From positions 124,001 through 188,000 of the forward strand of contig PADB01000011.1 of the NCBI GenBank assembly GCA_002700365.1: a DNA stretch of 64,000 nt, given 5' to 3'. Below, piece by piece: positions 50,784 to 59,951 of this stretch (its first letter is position 1; each line of letters opens with the position of its first letter). This DNA comes from Kordiimonas sp. (GTDB lineage: Bacteria > Pseudomonadota > Alphaproteobacteria > Sphingomonadales > Emcibacteraceae). The position numbers and the translations under genes were made by a program. The notes under the pieces were generated by a model, which ran no database searches, was not told where the DNA came from, and was given only the letters and a program-made list of their open reading frames with translations.

Positions 50784-51488
50784 TTAGCGGGCCTTGCGCC
50801 GAAATCGTAAATAGGCACTTTTGCGCCCCTGTGTCAGGGCCTTGGCCTCATAACGTGATGGCGGCCAGCCCGCAGGCCGCTGTCGCCAATCGTCCGGGCC
50901 AGCAGCAATCCATTCAAAGTCATCACGGCGCATAAGCTGCATTAACGTCCACCGGCAATAATCCATATGATCCGTGCCGACCCGTAATTCCGCGCCATCT
51001 TTTAACAATCGCGCAATGACATCCAGATTCCCCGGATTGATAAAACGACGTTTATGATGGCGTGCCTTAGGCCAGGGATCAGGGAATAACACAAAAAAAC
51101 GACCAATAGAGGCGTCGGGCAGCCTGTCCATTAGCAGACGCGCATCATCCGTAAAAATGCGGACATTCTCTAAGGATTGCGCCTCCACATGCCCTAACAA
51201 CCCTGCAATACCGTTCAGGAACGGCTCACAGCCGATAAAGCCTGTGTTTGGATGATGCGCCGCCTGCCAGGCCAGGTGTTCACCTTTCCCGAAACCGACT
51301 TCAAACCATAGATCTTCAATATCTGCCGCAAATAAATCATTGATCTCCACAGCCGTATCACTGTCAGCAGCATCAACGACTAAACGTGGCAACAGTTCAT
51401 CCACCAGTTTCTGACGGGACGGCGTTAACGGCTTACCCTGCCGACGACCATAGATCCGGCTACCCTGAATATTTTCCAGATCACGCAT
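50784..51488 (-). CDS. trmB: tRNA (guanine-N7)-methyltransferase
   Basis: A 234-residue SAM enzyme methylating G46 of tRNA. It carries the SAM motif EVGFGKGEHLAWQA and the signature FVLFPDPWPKARHHKRRF, and ends with KSAYLRFRRKAR. AGGATAAAG precedes the ATG. It lies downstream of metK on the same strand, 77 bases apart, and ends in its own terminator. Confidence 0.95.
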   Translation of the reverse strand: MRDLENIQGSRIYGRRQGKPLTPSRQKLVDELLPRLVVDAADSDTAVEINDLFAADIEDLWFEVGFGKGEHLAWQAAHHPNTGFIGCEPFLNGIAGLLGHVEAQSLENVRIFTDDARLLMDRLPDASIGRFFVLFPDPWPKARHHKRRFINPGNLDVIARLLKDGAELRVGTDHMDYCRWTLMQLMRRDDFEWIAAGPDDWRQRPAGWPPSRYEAKALTQGRKSAYLRFRRKAR

Positions 51489-51565
51489 GCGCTTTATCCT
51501 CCGATGGCCTCATAATTTGTGCCCGGCCATCTTTTTTATCCTACTGATTTTCACGGTCAAGCGCG

Positions 51566-52768
51566 TTACAGAAATTCAGCCTTCAAGTGATCGACCAGAT
51601 CCAATTTTTCCCAAGGGAAGCTCCCCTCGTGTTGACTGAACGGTAGCGACAATGGCCCCTTATCACCATACGTCCGGCCAAAATGCCCGTAAGACGCCGT
51701 GGGCAGGTAAAAGGGCTGGTTTAATTGTAAATGTTCACGAATACCGCGCGGCGTCAGGTCCATTAATTGCCGCAGTGTTTCTTCCAGCCGGCGCACATCA
51801 ACACCCTCCCCGCCTTCCAAGTCTACATAAAGCGATAACGGATCGGAGACGCCAATAGCATAGGAAAGCTGTAGTACACAGCTTTTAGCCAACCCGGCGG
51901 CGACAACATTTTTTGCCAGATACCGCGCGGCATAGGCTGCTGAACGGTCCACTTTCGTCGGGTCTTTGCCCGAAAACGCCCCGCCACCATGCGGGGCCGC
52001 CCCGCCATATGTATCCACAACAATTTTGCGTCCCGTCAGGCCCGCATCCCCATCCGGGCCGCCGACAACAAAAGTCCCCGTGGGGTTCACATAAAAGTCT
52101 TCTTCCCCACACATCCAACCGTCTGGCAGAGCAGTCTCTACATGTTGGCGGATAATATCACGCACGCGTTCCTGACTTACACCCTCCTGATGTTGGGTGG
52201 AGACCACAATGGACTCTGCGGCAACAGGCACGCCGTTTTCATAACGGAGCGAAACCTGACTTTTGGCATCCGGGCCTAATTCCGGTATTGCACCAGCATG
52301 GCGTGAACGCGATAACGCCCGCAACGTATTATGGGCGTAATACAGCGGGGCCGGCATAAAAGCGTCCGTCTCATCACAGGCAAAACCGAACATAATGCCT
52401 TGATCTCCCGCTCCTTCATCTTTGTTTGCGCTGGCATCTACGCCTTTGGCAATTTCTGCGGATTGATCGTGAATGTAAATATCAACAGCCGCTTCTGCCC
52501 AGTGGAACCCGTCCTGTTCATAGCCAATTTGGCGGACAACCTGACGGGCAGCTTCTTCTATCCGGGCAGGTGTTATACTGCCCGGCCCGCGGACTTCGCC
52601 AGCCAATACAATTCTATTGGTCGTCGTAAGTGTCTCCACCGCTACCCGGGCTTCCGGATCTTCGGATAAATATAAATCCAGTATGGCATCTGAAATCTGG
52701 TCCGCCACTTTATCCGGATGTCCTTCGGACACCGATTCACTGGTGAAAAGATAATTTCTACGCGTCAC
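51566..52768 (-). CDS. metK: S-adenosylmethionine synthetase
   Basis: A 400-residue enzyme making SAM from methionine and ATP. Motifs are [13 protein letters not shown] near residue 15, [15 protein letters not shown] near residue 117 and [20 protein letters not shown] near residue 258. The start is GTG at 52768 with GGAGCAGG upstream. A palindromic operator candidate lies in the upstream region, about 60-80 bases before the start. I looked for the SAM-II riboswitch typical of alphaproteobacterial met genes and saw none. Confidence 0.96.
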   Translation of the reverse strand: MTRRNYLFTSESVSEGHPDKVADQISDAILDLYLSEDPEARVAVETLTTTNRIVLAGEVRGPGSITPARIEEAARQVVRQIGYEQDGFHWAEAAVDIYIHDQSAEIAKGVDASANKDEGAGDQGIMFGFACDETDAFMPAPLYYAHNTLRALSRSRHAGAIPELGPDAKSQVSLRYENGVPVAAESIVVSTQHQEGVSQERVRDIIRQHVETALPDGWMCGEEDFYVNPTGTFVVGGPDGDAGLTGRKIVVDTYGGAAPHGGGAFSGKDPTKVDRSAAYAARYLAKNVVAAGLAKSCVLQLSYAIGVSDPLSLYVDLEGGEGVDVRRLEETLRQLMDLTPRGIREHLQLNQPFYLPTASYGHFGRTYGDKGPLSLPFSQHEGSFPWEKLDLVDHLKAEFL

Positions 52769-52827
52769 ATCCTGCTCCTAAAACCAGACGGGTCTTTCCT
52801 GTCGGCTTTTCTATACGCCAAACACAT

Positions 52828-52847
52828 ACATAAAGAAATCTTTATGT
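52828..52847 (-). promoter_or_regulatory. Palindromic operator candidate before metK
   Basis: ACATAAAGA-AA-TCTTTATGT is a perfect dyad of two 9-base arms. It sits just downstream of TTGACA (reverse strand, 52858-52863), so it overlaps the promoter spacer or -10 region. It resembles AT-rich dyads I recall for ArsR-family SahR-type regulators of the SAM cycle, but that link is from memory. Confidence 0.55.
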
Positions 52848-53015
52848 TTCATAAAAATGTCAAGGGGCTAAAGACAAAACATTCTGATTTTTCACAGATC
52901 ATACTACTCAAAGGCGATACGGACTGACCTTTACGCATCTTTAACGTTAATCTGCTAACTCTGGCAACATAACCATAAAACAGACAACTTTGAAATTGAC
53001 AAAGGGCGCATTGCC

Positions 53016-54662
53016 ATGCGGGGATTTTTTAGCAAACAAGCAGGCCTTAAAGGTACTGAACATGCGGCAACAACGGGGGGTAACACCGATGAACAGGGGA
53101 GCGGGACGCTGAAGAATAATATCCATACACAAACGGCCAATGCTTATGATTGGATTAATGCCATGCTGGTCAATATGGTTGTATGCGATGCAGAAACGCT
53201 GGAAATCCATTATTGCAATCCGCATTGTCTGGCAACGTCAGAAAAAATTCAACATGCCCTTTCCCATCATGGGCAAGATCTTATCGGCAAGACCATTGAC
53301 CTGTTCTTTGGCGAACAGGGAGCCCCACGTGATTTGTTGGCAGACCCAACACAACTTCCTCACCGTGAAACCTGTACCGTAGGCGAGGAAATTCTTGATG
53401 TGCTTATTACCGCTATCCAGACCGACGGTCAGTCCGTTCAGCAATATTTATTGACCTGGCATGTAGTAACCGCACAAAAAAAGACCCAGCAGTCTGCCCG
53501 GCGCCTGCAAGGAATGGTCGAAGAAATGCCCGCAAATATCCTACTTTGCGATCCGTTTACGCAAAAAATTATTTATACCAATAAAGCCTGTCAATCGACC
53601 TTTACGGCTTTGGGCGCGGCACTCCCGTTCTCCGCTGACAGCGTGACAGACGCCGATATCACGACCCTAGATCAGGACCCTGACGCCTTCCGCCAATTGC
53701 TTACCAACCCGATGGCAATGCCATGTGCCCGGATGATTACGCTGGGCGAAGATACTTTTAAAGCCCATCTCGGGGCCATCACAGATGACAAGGGCTGTTT
53801 TACCGGCGTCATGATCCGCATGGAAAAACTTACCGAAATGGTAGAATTGGGCCAACGTGTTAAAAATTTGGCCCAAATGGTCAACAAAGCGTCCCATGAA
53901 CTACAAGACACGGCACGTCACATGTCCGACACCGCAGAAAACACCAGCCGCGACTCAAATGCAGCAACAAACGGCATTGAACAGGCAAGTAATAATGTGC
54001 AGATGGTCGCCGCTGCCGCTGAACAACTTTCCGGTTCCATCAGTGATATCGGTCTGCAAGTCCGTAAATCTTCTGACATTTCCCTGCAAGCTGTGACCGA
54101 GGCAGAAAAAACAGGGGCCACCATGACACAGCTTTCCCAGGCATCTTCGCGTATTGGTGATGTCGTTAAATTAATTAATGATATTGCCGGACAGACAAAT
54201 TTGCTGGCCCTTAACGCCACCATCGAAGCCGCCCGGGCCGGCGAAGCGGGTAAGGGTTTTGCCGTTGTCGCCTCAGAAGTCAAAAATTTGGCCAACCAAA
54301 CTGCGAATGCGACCGAAGAAATCACCAGCCAGATCAGCGAGATCCAAGGCTCCACACAGGCCGCTGTTGATGCCATCAGTAACATCCGTAATACAATTGA
54401 TAATATTAATACGATTGCCGGCAGCATTTCCGAAGCTGTTGAGGAACAAGGGGCGGCCACACAGGAAATCGCACGCAATGTCTCTGACGCCGCCAGTGGC
54501 ACACAACATGTTTCTCAAAATATGATAGATGTCGTGAACAATACAGGGCAGGTTGGCCAAGGGGCCACCGCCGTCTTGCAGGCCGCTGAAGAATTGGTTT
54601 GCGAAAGCCAGGCCATGTCTGACGAAGTCGATGAATTCCTGTCCAAGGTCGTCTCTGGCTAG
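53016..54662 (+). CDS. Soluble methyl-accepting chemotaxis protein with two PAS-like domains
   Basis: A 548-residue chemoreceptor without membrane helices, so it is cytoplasmic. Two PAS-like sensor domains (about residues 45-150 and 165-270) are followed by a long helical signalling domain whose tip [20 protein letters not shown] near residue 389 binds CheA/CheW. The signal may be redox or a small metabolite, which cannot be told from sequence. It has a short Cys-containing PAS segment ([14 protein letters not shown]). Monocistronic, with a ribosome site AAAGGG. Confidence 0.9.
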   Translation: MRGFFSKQAGLKGTEHAATTGGNTDEQGSGTLKNNIHTQTANAYDWINAMLVNMVVCDAETLEIHYCNPHCLATSEKIQHALSHHGQDLIGKTIDLFFGEQGAPRDLLADPTQLPHRETCTVGEEILDVLITAIQTDGQSVQQYLLTWHVVTAQKKTQQSARRLQGMVEEMPANILLCDPFTQKIIYTNKACQSTFTALGAALPFSADSVTDADITTLDQDPDAFRQLLTNPMAMPCARMITLGEDTFKAHLGAITDDKGCFTGVMIRMEKLTEMVELGQRVKNLAQMVNKASHELQDTARHMSDTAENTSRDSNAATNGIEQASNNVQMVAAAAEQLSGSISDIGLQVRKSSDISLQAVTEAEKTGATMTQLSQASSRIGDVVKLINDIAGQTNLLALNATIEAARAGEAGKGFAVVASEVKNLANQTANATEEITSQISEIQGSTQAAVDAISNIRNTIDNINTIAGSISEAVEEQGAATQEIARNVSDAASGTQHVSQNMIDVVNNTGQVGQGATAVLQAAEELVCESQAMSDEVDEFLSKVVSG

Positions 54663-54935
54663 AACAAGCACCCCTTCGCCTGATTTCAACACGCACAGAC
54701 AAAGTCACAGGCGATACAGTCAAACCCGTTCGGGCAAGACTGTCTCGTCACCTAACACACATTGGTTGTGCACAGCCTTGACGATCCGTGCCCGGATTGC
54801 CATAAGGTGAGAAAGACAAAAAAACTAAATCATCGCGTGTTGGTCGTGGATCTGTGTTGTCCTCCGCATCATCGTGCGTCATATGTCGCTCAGGATACAT
54901 CCTCATCCATATAAATCCTGAAGGTGGAGTGTAAA

Positions 54936-55466
54936 ATGACAACCCTTACCGATCGGCCCCTGCTTATCAGCAAGGAATTCTACAAAGAAAAAAGCGACGA
55001 TGTCATGGGCAGCTTTAAACTAGCCATGCGCCAAATGGCTGCCTGTGTACATGTCATTACAACTGAACACGAAAATAGCCGTGCGGGCATTACAGCAACG
55101 GCAGTCCAGTCCGTCTCTTTTGATCCCATGAGCATGTTGTGTTGTGTTAATGAAACAACAGCACTCCATGATAAGCTGCTCTCGTCCGGCCGCTTTTGCA
55201 TAAACATGTTACAAAGCGGGCAAGAAGACATCTCGAACAATTTCAGTGGCAAATTAAAAGGCGAAGAACGCTTTAGTGTCGGTGACTGGCAACAGACGGC
55301 GGATGGCCTGCCCTATCTGAATACGGCACAGGCAAATTTCTTCTGTGAGACCGCAGAGACCATAAAATACGGAACACACACGATTTTCATTGGCAAAGTA
55401 ATCGACGTCAAAGTCCGTGATGATATTTCGCCATTAATGTATATGGACGGTGCTTACCGCAGCTAG
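54936..55466 (+). CDS. Flavin reductase-like protein
   Basis: A 176-residue member of the flavin reductase (PF01613) family that reduces FMN or FAD with NAD(P)H, usually as partner of a monooxygenase. The pattern is AMRQMAACVHVITT, GITATAVQSVSFDPMSMLCC and the GRFCINML-type core. Its monooxygenase is not adjacent. I take the ATG at 54936, preceded by AAGGTGGAG; the ORF starts four codons earlier. It is monocistronic with a strong terminator. Confidence 0.88.
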   Translation: MTTLTDRPLLISKEFYKEKSDDVMGSFKLAMRQMAACVHVITTEHENSRAGITATAVQSVSFDPMSMLCCVNETTALHDKLLSSGRFCINMLQSGQEDISNNFSGKLKGEERFSVGDWQQTADGLPYLNTAQANFFCETAETIKYGTHTIFIGKVIDVKVRDDISPLMYMDGAYRS

Positions 55467-55490
55467 CACCGGCCTGACCGCATGACATAA

Positions 55491-55514
55491 GAAAGGCCGC
55501 ATCTGCGGCCTTTC
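55491..55514. terminator. Bidirectional terminator
   Basis: GAAAGGCCGC-ATCT-GCGGCCTTTC is a perfect 10-bp stem between convergent genes, the flavin reductase and the O-antigen-ligase-like gene. Confidence 0.85.
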
Positions 55515-55539
55515 CTTATTATAAACAAATATATGCAAC

Positions 55540-56853
55540 CTACCGAATGAAGTCAGGGACCCGTCCGGCTTTATTTTCCTCTTCGGACGGAGCTGCTATA
55601 ACCTCTTTTTCCGTGATCGCTGTATTAATTTGTGAACTCACCAGTGCTGTCAGGCAAAGCAGGAAATAATACAAATCCAAATAGGCCACATTAATCGTCA
55701 GTCCGTTAAAGGCAAAACCGACAATACTGAACTGTAAAGCGTAGATCAGACTATGTTCCCATTTCAGGTCCGGGTCGCCCCGACTGCGTTTAGCATTCTT
55801 ATTGGCCACCCCCACAGCCGTAAACCCGATCAACAGGAACAAAATAATACCGATATAACCATGTTCGCCCAACACCTGAAAATATACACTATGCACGGCT
55901 CTGTTCAGGTCAATGCCATACAAGTACTTCATGTAGTAGGGCTGATGGTAGAACGCATCAAAGCCATTGCCAATTAACGGGCGTTCATTTGCAATTTTAA
56001 TGGCATAATCCCACTGAATCAGGCGCGTACTGGCAGAGCCGTCTTCTTCATAATTTTGGATAGTTCTCATGCGGTCGTGCCATGACTGTGGCATGAAGAT
56101 AAAGCCTACGCCTAAGAAAATCACCAAGACGGATGCGGTAAGTATTTTGTTTTTCGAACGCCAGAAATAAAATCCTGACATCCCCACCAGTCCGACGAAA
56201 CCACCACGGGACTGCGTCCCTAACAATGTCAGAAAACAAAGGCCCGCCGCGCCCAGAATACCGAGACGAATCCATTTATTCGTAAACCATGACCGAAGCG
56301 ACAACATCACGGGAATGACCATTAACATGGCCAACGATACGTTATTATTATCTTCCCAGCCCGAATCTAATGGCCCCCACACGCGGTAGCTGCCCCCTGT
56401 TAAAGCCGTGAAAATGCCGCCTTTGACGCCGGTCGCACCAATACCAATGACAAAAATAAGGGCAAAACTATAAGTCCAGAATTTATTGTTCATGAACAAT
56501 AGGACCAACAACACAAGCAGCATCGTCTTTGTGAATTCCATATAATCTGTCAAAGACAGTTGGAAATCCACCGCAAACGCCGTTGTCAGACAGGTCCATA
56601 AATAAAAGGTCAATAACAACCCTAGAAGCGGGTTAAATTTCACCTTGCGCATCTGGTCATTATTAAACAGACAGCTTAACAGCGTCGCTCCGGCAATAAT
56701 GTCCAGACTGGGAAAACTGTACATCCAGCCGAACACTTCGCGATGCGGGTTCATAATAGAAAACCATGTCCAGGCCAATATACCTATTTGCGGTCGGACA
56801 AAAATCAACGGCAGCAAACTGATAATCGCTGAAAAAAGAAACAGATCACGCAT
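55540..56853 (-). CDS. Exosortase A-associated O-glycosylation ligase-like protein (Wzy type)
   Basis: A 437-residue polytopic membrane protein with about ten helices. The opening MRDLFLFSAIISLLPLIF, RPQIGILAWTWFSIMNPHR and YSFPSLDI match the family described as O-glycosylation ligase, exosortase A system-associated (TIGR03097), related to O-antigen ligase/polymerase. Its C-terminal half has the Wzy_C-like region (YFQVLGEHGYIGIILFLL). It could polymerise or ligate a glycan to sorted proteins. The partner exosortase is not in the window, yet a VPLPA-CTERM protein is at 4.5-5.1 kb. Divergent from a small membrane ORF and the DUF2141 gene. Confidence 0.82.
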   Translation of the reverse strand: MRDLFLFSAIISLLPLIFVRPQIGILAWTWFSIMNPHREVFGWMYSFPSLDIIAGATLLSCLFNNDQMRKVKFNPLLGLLLTFYLWTCLTTAFAVDFQLSLTDYMEFTKTMLLVLLVLLFMNNKFWTYSFALIFVIGIGATGVKGGIFTALTGGSYRVWGPLDSGWEDNNNVSLAMLMVIPVMLSLRSWFTNKWIRLGILGAAGLCFLTLLGTQSRGGFVGLVGMSGFYFWRSKNKILTASVLVIFLGVGFIFMPQSWHDRMRTIQNYEEDGSASTRLIQWDYAIKIANERPLIGNGFDAFYHQPYYMKYLYGIDLNRAVHSVYFQVLGEHGYIGIILFLLIGFTAVGVANKNAKRSRGDPDLKWEHSLIYALQFSIVGFAFNGLTINVAYLDLYYFLLCLTALVSSQINTAITEKEVIAAPSEEENKAGRVPDFIR

Positions 56854-56938
56854 TTTTTAATATGGCCTCATCCGCAATTGGCCCTCACTGGCATGACAAG
56901 TGCCGGCCTTTATTAGCGGCCATCGTGAAGGAAAAATT

Positions 56939-57049
56939 TCATAATTTAAATTTTTTGTCTTTTTTCGTCTGTTTCCGGTCCTGCATAAATGCCCAAACCA
57001 TCACATAAAAAATAAGCAAATTGGAAAAAAGAAAATACAGGGTATCCAT
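56939..57049 (-). CDS. Predicted 36-residue membrane protein
   Basis: The reverse strand encodes a 36-codon ORF, too short for standard gene tracks. It has one strongly hydrophobic helix (LYFLFSNLLIFYVMVW) then a very basic tail (RKQTKKDKKFK), the plan of a single-pass inner-membrane peptide with its tail inside. AAGGTAAAGTA precedes the ATG. The stop is TGA at 56939-56941. It is the only ORF between the O-antigen-ligase-like gene and the operators, in the same direction as the former. Confidence 0.6.
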   Translation of the reverse strand: MDTLYFLFSNLLIFYVMVWAFMQDRKQTKKDKKFKL

Positions 57050-57170
57050 TACTTTACCTTATTAGATGAGTGGAATTCTCTTGACTAAATGACCACTACC
57101 TCTTGCCTTGCAACGTCAGCATTTAACGTTTGTATCACAAAGACGTTAATAAAAATAATATGTGATGAGA

Positions 57171-57186
57171 TCATGTCACGACATGA
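57171..57186. promoter_or_regulatory. Dyad TCATGTC-AC-GACATGA
   Basis: A perfect 7-base dyad separated by two bases lies in the AT-rich gap, 154 bases before the DUF2141 start. It resembles an operator for a dimeric regulator. Confidence 0.5.
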
Positions 57187-57273
57187 CCTTTGTCATAGAA
57201 AAGTCTCTTTTCTACGCTAAAAATTCCCTCACTGATGAAGCGGCTGGCCTGTTCATTTTCAGCTCATATAACG

Positions 57274-57309
57274 TATGTTACAGATATGCTGCACATATGT
57301 TACAAATAT
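57274..57309 (+). promoter_or_regulatory. Tandem direct repeat TATGTTACARATAT, 22-base spacing
   Basis: Two copies (57274-57287 and 57296-57309) differ at one base only, with starts 22 bases apart, close to two helical turns. They lie 30-66 bases before the DUF2141 start and may be sites for a response regulator binding in tandem. Confidence 0.65.
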
Positions 57310-57339
57310 CCTCAACACTGAAAAAAGAGTGACGCGTAG

Positions 57340-57933
57340 ATGCAAGACAGTCGACTTTTCCGAACTAGCTCCCTGACTGCAACAGTCATGGCGGGCTTGA
57401 TAGCAGCCCTGCTAGCACTGTCGCCTCTGGCTCCACTCACGCTTATGGCCCATGCTGATGCAAATAGACCCGACCTAGTGCCCGGTATAGAAGAAGACAG
57501 CACCGCACCGGAGAATGTCATTCTCATGGAAAATTATAGTGAAGACGTCAACTGTCCCGATAGCGGTCTATTTATCCGTTTGTTAGTCACCAACGTAAAA
57601 AAAACTGTTGGTATTATTACCGTAGATGTCCATGGGGATAACCCGGATGAATTTTTGCGTGAACGTGTGGGCCGGGCACGTGTTGCCGCCATTAAAGGCA
57701 ATACCCCTGTTTGTGTACCAGTCGAACAGCCCGGTTTTTACGCCATTGCGCTATACCATGACAAAAATGCCAATAAAAAACTGGATAAAAACTGGCTCGG
57801 CATCCCCCGCGAACCCGTTGGACTGTCACAAAATCCTAAATTAAGCCTAAGCCGGCCTAAGTACGAAAATTCCGCATTCGAAGTAACTAAAGAGGGAGCA
57901 GATTTGCAAATCACCCTCAAAAATGCGATCTAA
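57340..57933 (+). CDS. DUF2141 secreted protein
   Basis: A 197-residue protein with a signal sequence (MAGLIAALLALSPLAPLTLMAHA) and a DUF2141 domain: CVPVEQPGFYAIALYHDKNANKKLDKNWLGIPREPVG (key part YAIALYHDKNANKKLD), ending ENSAFEV. In other bacteria DUF2141 proteins are periplasmic or surface proteins of unknown role, often near polysaccharide genes. The position upstream of the glycosyltransferase genes fits. The start is the ATG at 57340; upstream direct repeats suggest control. Confidence 0.85.
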   Translation: MQDSRLFRTSSLTATVMAGLIAALLALSPLAPLTLMAHADANRPDLVPGIEEDSTAPENVILMENYSEDVNCPDSGLFIRLLVTNVKKTVGIITVDVHGDNPDEFLRERVGRARVAAIKGNTPVCVPVEQPGFYAIALYHDKNANKKLDKNWLGIPREPVGLSQNPKLSLSRPKYENSAFEVTKEGADLQITLKNAI

Positions 57934-57985
57934 GTGATGCCGTTATACGCTATTATCATAATGTCAAAACTGGGGGTGACCTAAT

Positions 57986-59203
57986 ATGAGCGTTACGACA
58001 ATATCCAAATCGCCCTTACGGGTCGCCTTATTTTCAGGCAATTATAACTACGTTATGGACGGCCCGGTCAGGGCCTTGAACCAACTGGTTGCCTTTCTGG
58101 AAAAGCAAGGGGTAGAGGTTCTCGTTTTCGCCCCAACAGTTGCAAAGCCCGCTTTTAAACATGCCGGCACGCTGATTTCAGTCCCTTCGCTACCTATGCT
58201 GGGACGTTCTGAATACCGTGTGGGACTGGGCTTGCCCCGTTCCGTACGCAAAGTTCTGGACGATTTTAATCCCAACCTTATTCATTTAGCCGCCCCGGAA
58301 TTAATCGGATTTGCCGCGCAACGCTATGCGAGAAAAAACAATATTCCCGCCGTCGCCTCATTTCACACCCGCTTTGATACCTATTTCCGTTATTATAAAT
58401 TAGGCTGGCTGGAAAAATACCTCACCGCGGGCATGCGACGTTTTTATAACCGTTGTGAACATGTTTACGTGCCGTCTGATTCAATGCGTAAAGTGTTACG
58501 CGACGAAGGCGTCGGGCGCGAATTGCGCATTTGGGCCCGCGGTGTGGACACCACCCTATTTTGCCCACAAAAACGTGACATGAACTGGCGCCGCGGCCTC
58601 GGCATTGAGGATCATGAAAAAATTATTTTATTTGTCGGGCGTCTCGTTCTCGAAAAGGGACTTGATGCATTTGCCGATGTGATCGATGGATTAAAAACCC
58701 AAAACATCCCCCACCGGGCTGTGTTTGTCGGCGAAGGCCCCGCACGCGACTTCATCACGGAACGACTGCCCGATGCGATACTGACTGGGTTTCTAGAGGG
58801 TGAAGATCTGGCACGCGCTTACGCCTCTGCCGATATTTTCCTCAACCCCAGCATCACGGAAACATTTGGAAACGTGACACTGGAAGCCATGGCCTCAGGC
58901 ATTCCCGCGCTTTGCGCCAATGCCACGGGCAGTCAGTCTTTAGTGCAGGATGGTATTACGGGTTTTCTGGCGAAACCCGATAATACAGAAGATTACCTGC
59001 ATAAAATAAAACAGATGATTTCGGACCCTGCATTATATTCTCGTATGGCTACAGCCAGCCTGCAACGTGGGCAGCAATATAGCTGGGATAATGTGCTGCA
59101 TGGCCTCTTACAACAATACTATGAAGTAATCGAACAGCCATCCCATAAGAAAGAAGCCGCCCAAGGACATAGCAACACGGTCAAGCCTTCTCCCAGCTTA
59201 TAG
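57986..59203 (+). CDS. GT4-family glycosyltransferase
   Basis: A 405-residue GT-B enzyme of the GT4 type. The N-domain begins ALFSGNYNYVMDGPVRALNQLV, with donor-site text ILFVGRLVLEKGLDAFADV, FVGEGPARDF and the C-domain SITETFGNVTLEAMASGIPAL with the E-x7-E pattern. It resembles enzymes of the sulfoquinovosyl or alpha-mannosyl type but the sugar is unknown. It is 52 bases after the DUF2141 gene and first of three co-directional genes. Confidence 0.88.
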   Translation: MSVTTISKSPLRVALFSGNYNYVMDGPVRALNQLVAFLEKQGVEVLVFAPTVAKPAFKHAGTLISVPSLPMLGRSEYRVGLGLPRSVRKVLDDFNPNLIHLAAPELIGFAAQRYARKNNIPAVASFHTRFDTYFRYYKLGWLEKYLTAGMRRFYNRCEHVYVPSDSMRKVLRDEGVGRELRIWARGVDTTLFCPQKRDMNWRRGLGIEDHEKIILFVGRLVLEKGLDAFADVIDGLKTQNIPHRAVFVGEGPARDFITERLPDAILTGFLEGEDLARAYASADIFLNPSITETFGNVTLEAMASGIPALCANATGSQSLVQDGITGFLAKPDNTEDYLHKIKQMISDPALYSRMATASLQRGQQYSWDNVLHGLLQQYYEVIEQPSHKKEAAQGHSNTVKPSPSL

Positions 59204-59238
59204 CCCCAAAATGCCCCCAATTCATTACGGAATTTTTC

Positions 59239-59919
59239 ATGACGACACCCGCCCCGACCGAAGATTTTAGTATTGTGATGCTGGCAACGCACCATATTGA
59301 CTATTATGCCGAACGCACAAAAGCGTCATGGCAGGCCTACTGTGATAAACACGGTTATAACTTTATTGTCTACGAGGATAAAATTCTCGATGACATGCAT
59401 ATCAACTGGAGCCGCATTGAAGCCGTCCGTCTGGAACTCGAAAAACGTACATCAGACTGGGTCGTTCTGGTGGATGCCGATACACTCATCGTCAATGACT
59501 CCATTAAAATGGAAGATCTAATCACCCGTTACGGGAACAAAGATATTCTGTTCTCTTCTGATGTATCATGGCGTTTCGGCATTAATATACCGCTGAATTT
59601 TCAAGCGGCCTTTAAATATGGGGCCCGCCTTCTTCCCAACGGGGGCTTTTTCATGATCCGCAATGAAGCCTATGGCCGCCAATTCATTACTGACTGGCTA
59701 GATTTAGCCCGCGGTGACTTAAAACATCTCGCAGATAAACATCCCCGTTGCCAGAATGTATTGTGGACAGGGCTTTTCCCAGAACACAAAAAAAATATCG
59801 GCATGATTAAAGAAGAAGTTCTGCGCGTCGGGATTAATAACTTTCTGGACCCACTGACCATTCGTATGGAAAACGCTCTGGCTCTACATGACAAACAATT
59901 AACCATAAAACCCACCTGA
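59239..59919 (+). CDS. GT34-like glycosyltransferase
   Basis: A 226-residue soluble protein. The DxD motif lies in VVLVDADTLIV, and text typical of alpha-galactosyl/mannosyl transferases (GMA12/MNN10, GT34) is present: NGGFFMIRNEAYGRQFITDWLD and CQNVLWTG. The N-terminal HHIDYYAERTKASWQAYCDKHGY is the donor-side half, of which I quote fewer residues (YCDKHGYNFIVYEDK). It follows the GT4 gene after 35 bases. Confidence 0.72.
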   Translation: MTTPAPTEDFSIVMLATHHIDYYAERTKASWQAYCDKHGYNFIVYEDKILDDMHINWSRIEAVRLELEKRTSDWVVLVDADTLIVNDSIKMEDLITRYGNKDILFSSDVSWRFGINIPLNFQAAFKYGARLLPNGGFFMIRNEAYGRQFITDWLDLARGDLKHLADKHPRCQNVLWTGLFPEHKKNIGMIKEEVLRVGINNFLDPLTIRMENALALHDKQLTIKPT

Positions 59920-59951
59920 CCATTCTTTGCCCGGACAAAATAAAAACCGAT

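Larger units (their letters stand above)
56854..57339. other. Divergent regulatory intergenic region, 486 bases
   Basis: This AT-rich gap holds a 36-residue ORF on the reverse strand, a perfect 7-base dyad (57171-57186) and two direct repeats 22 bases apart (57274-57309) before the DUF2141 gene. Each is listed on its own. Confidence 0.7.

Noticed and set aside
52769-52940. SAM-II riboswitch before metK
   Set aside because: I looked for the SAM-II pseudoknot sequence typical of alphaproteobacterial met genes and did not find it.
54748-54942. 64-residue reverse ORF between the chemoreceptor and flavin reductase genes
   Set aside because: No ribosome site, no family, composition unlike real genes here.
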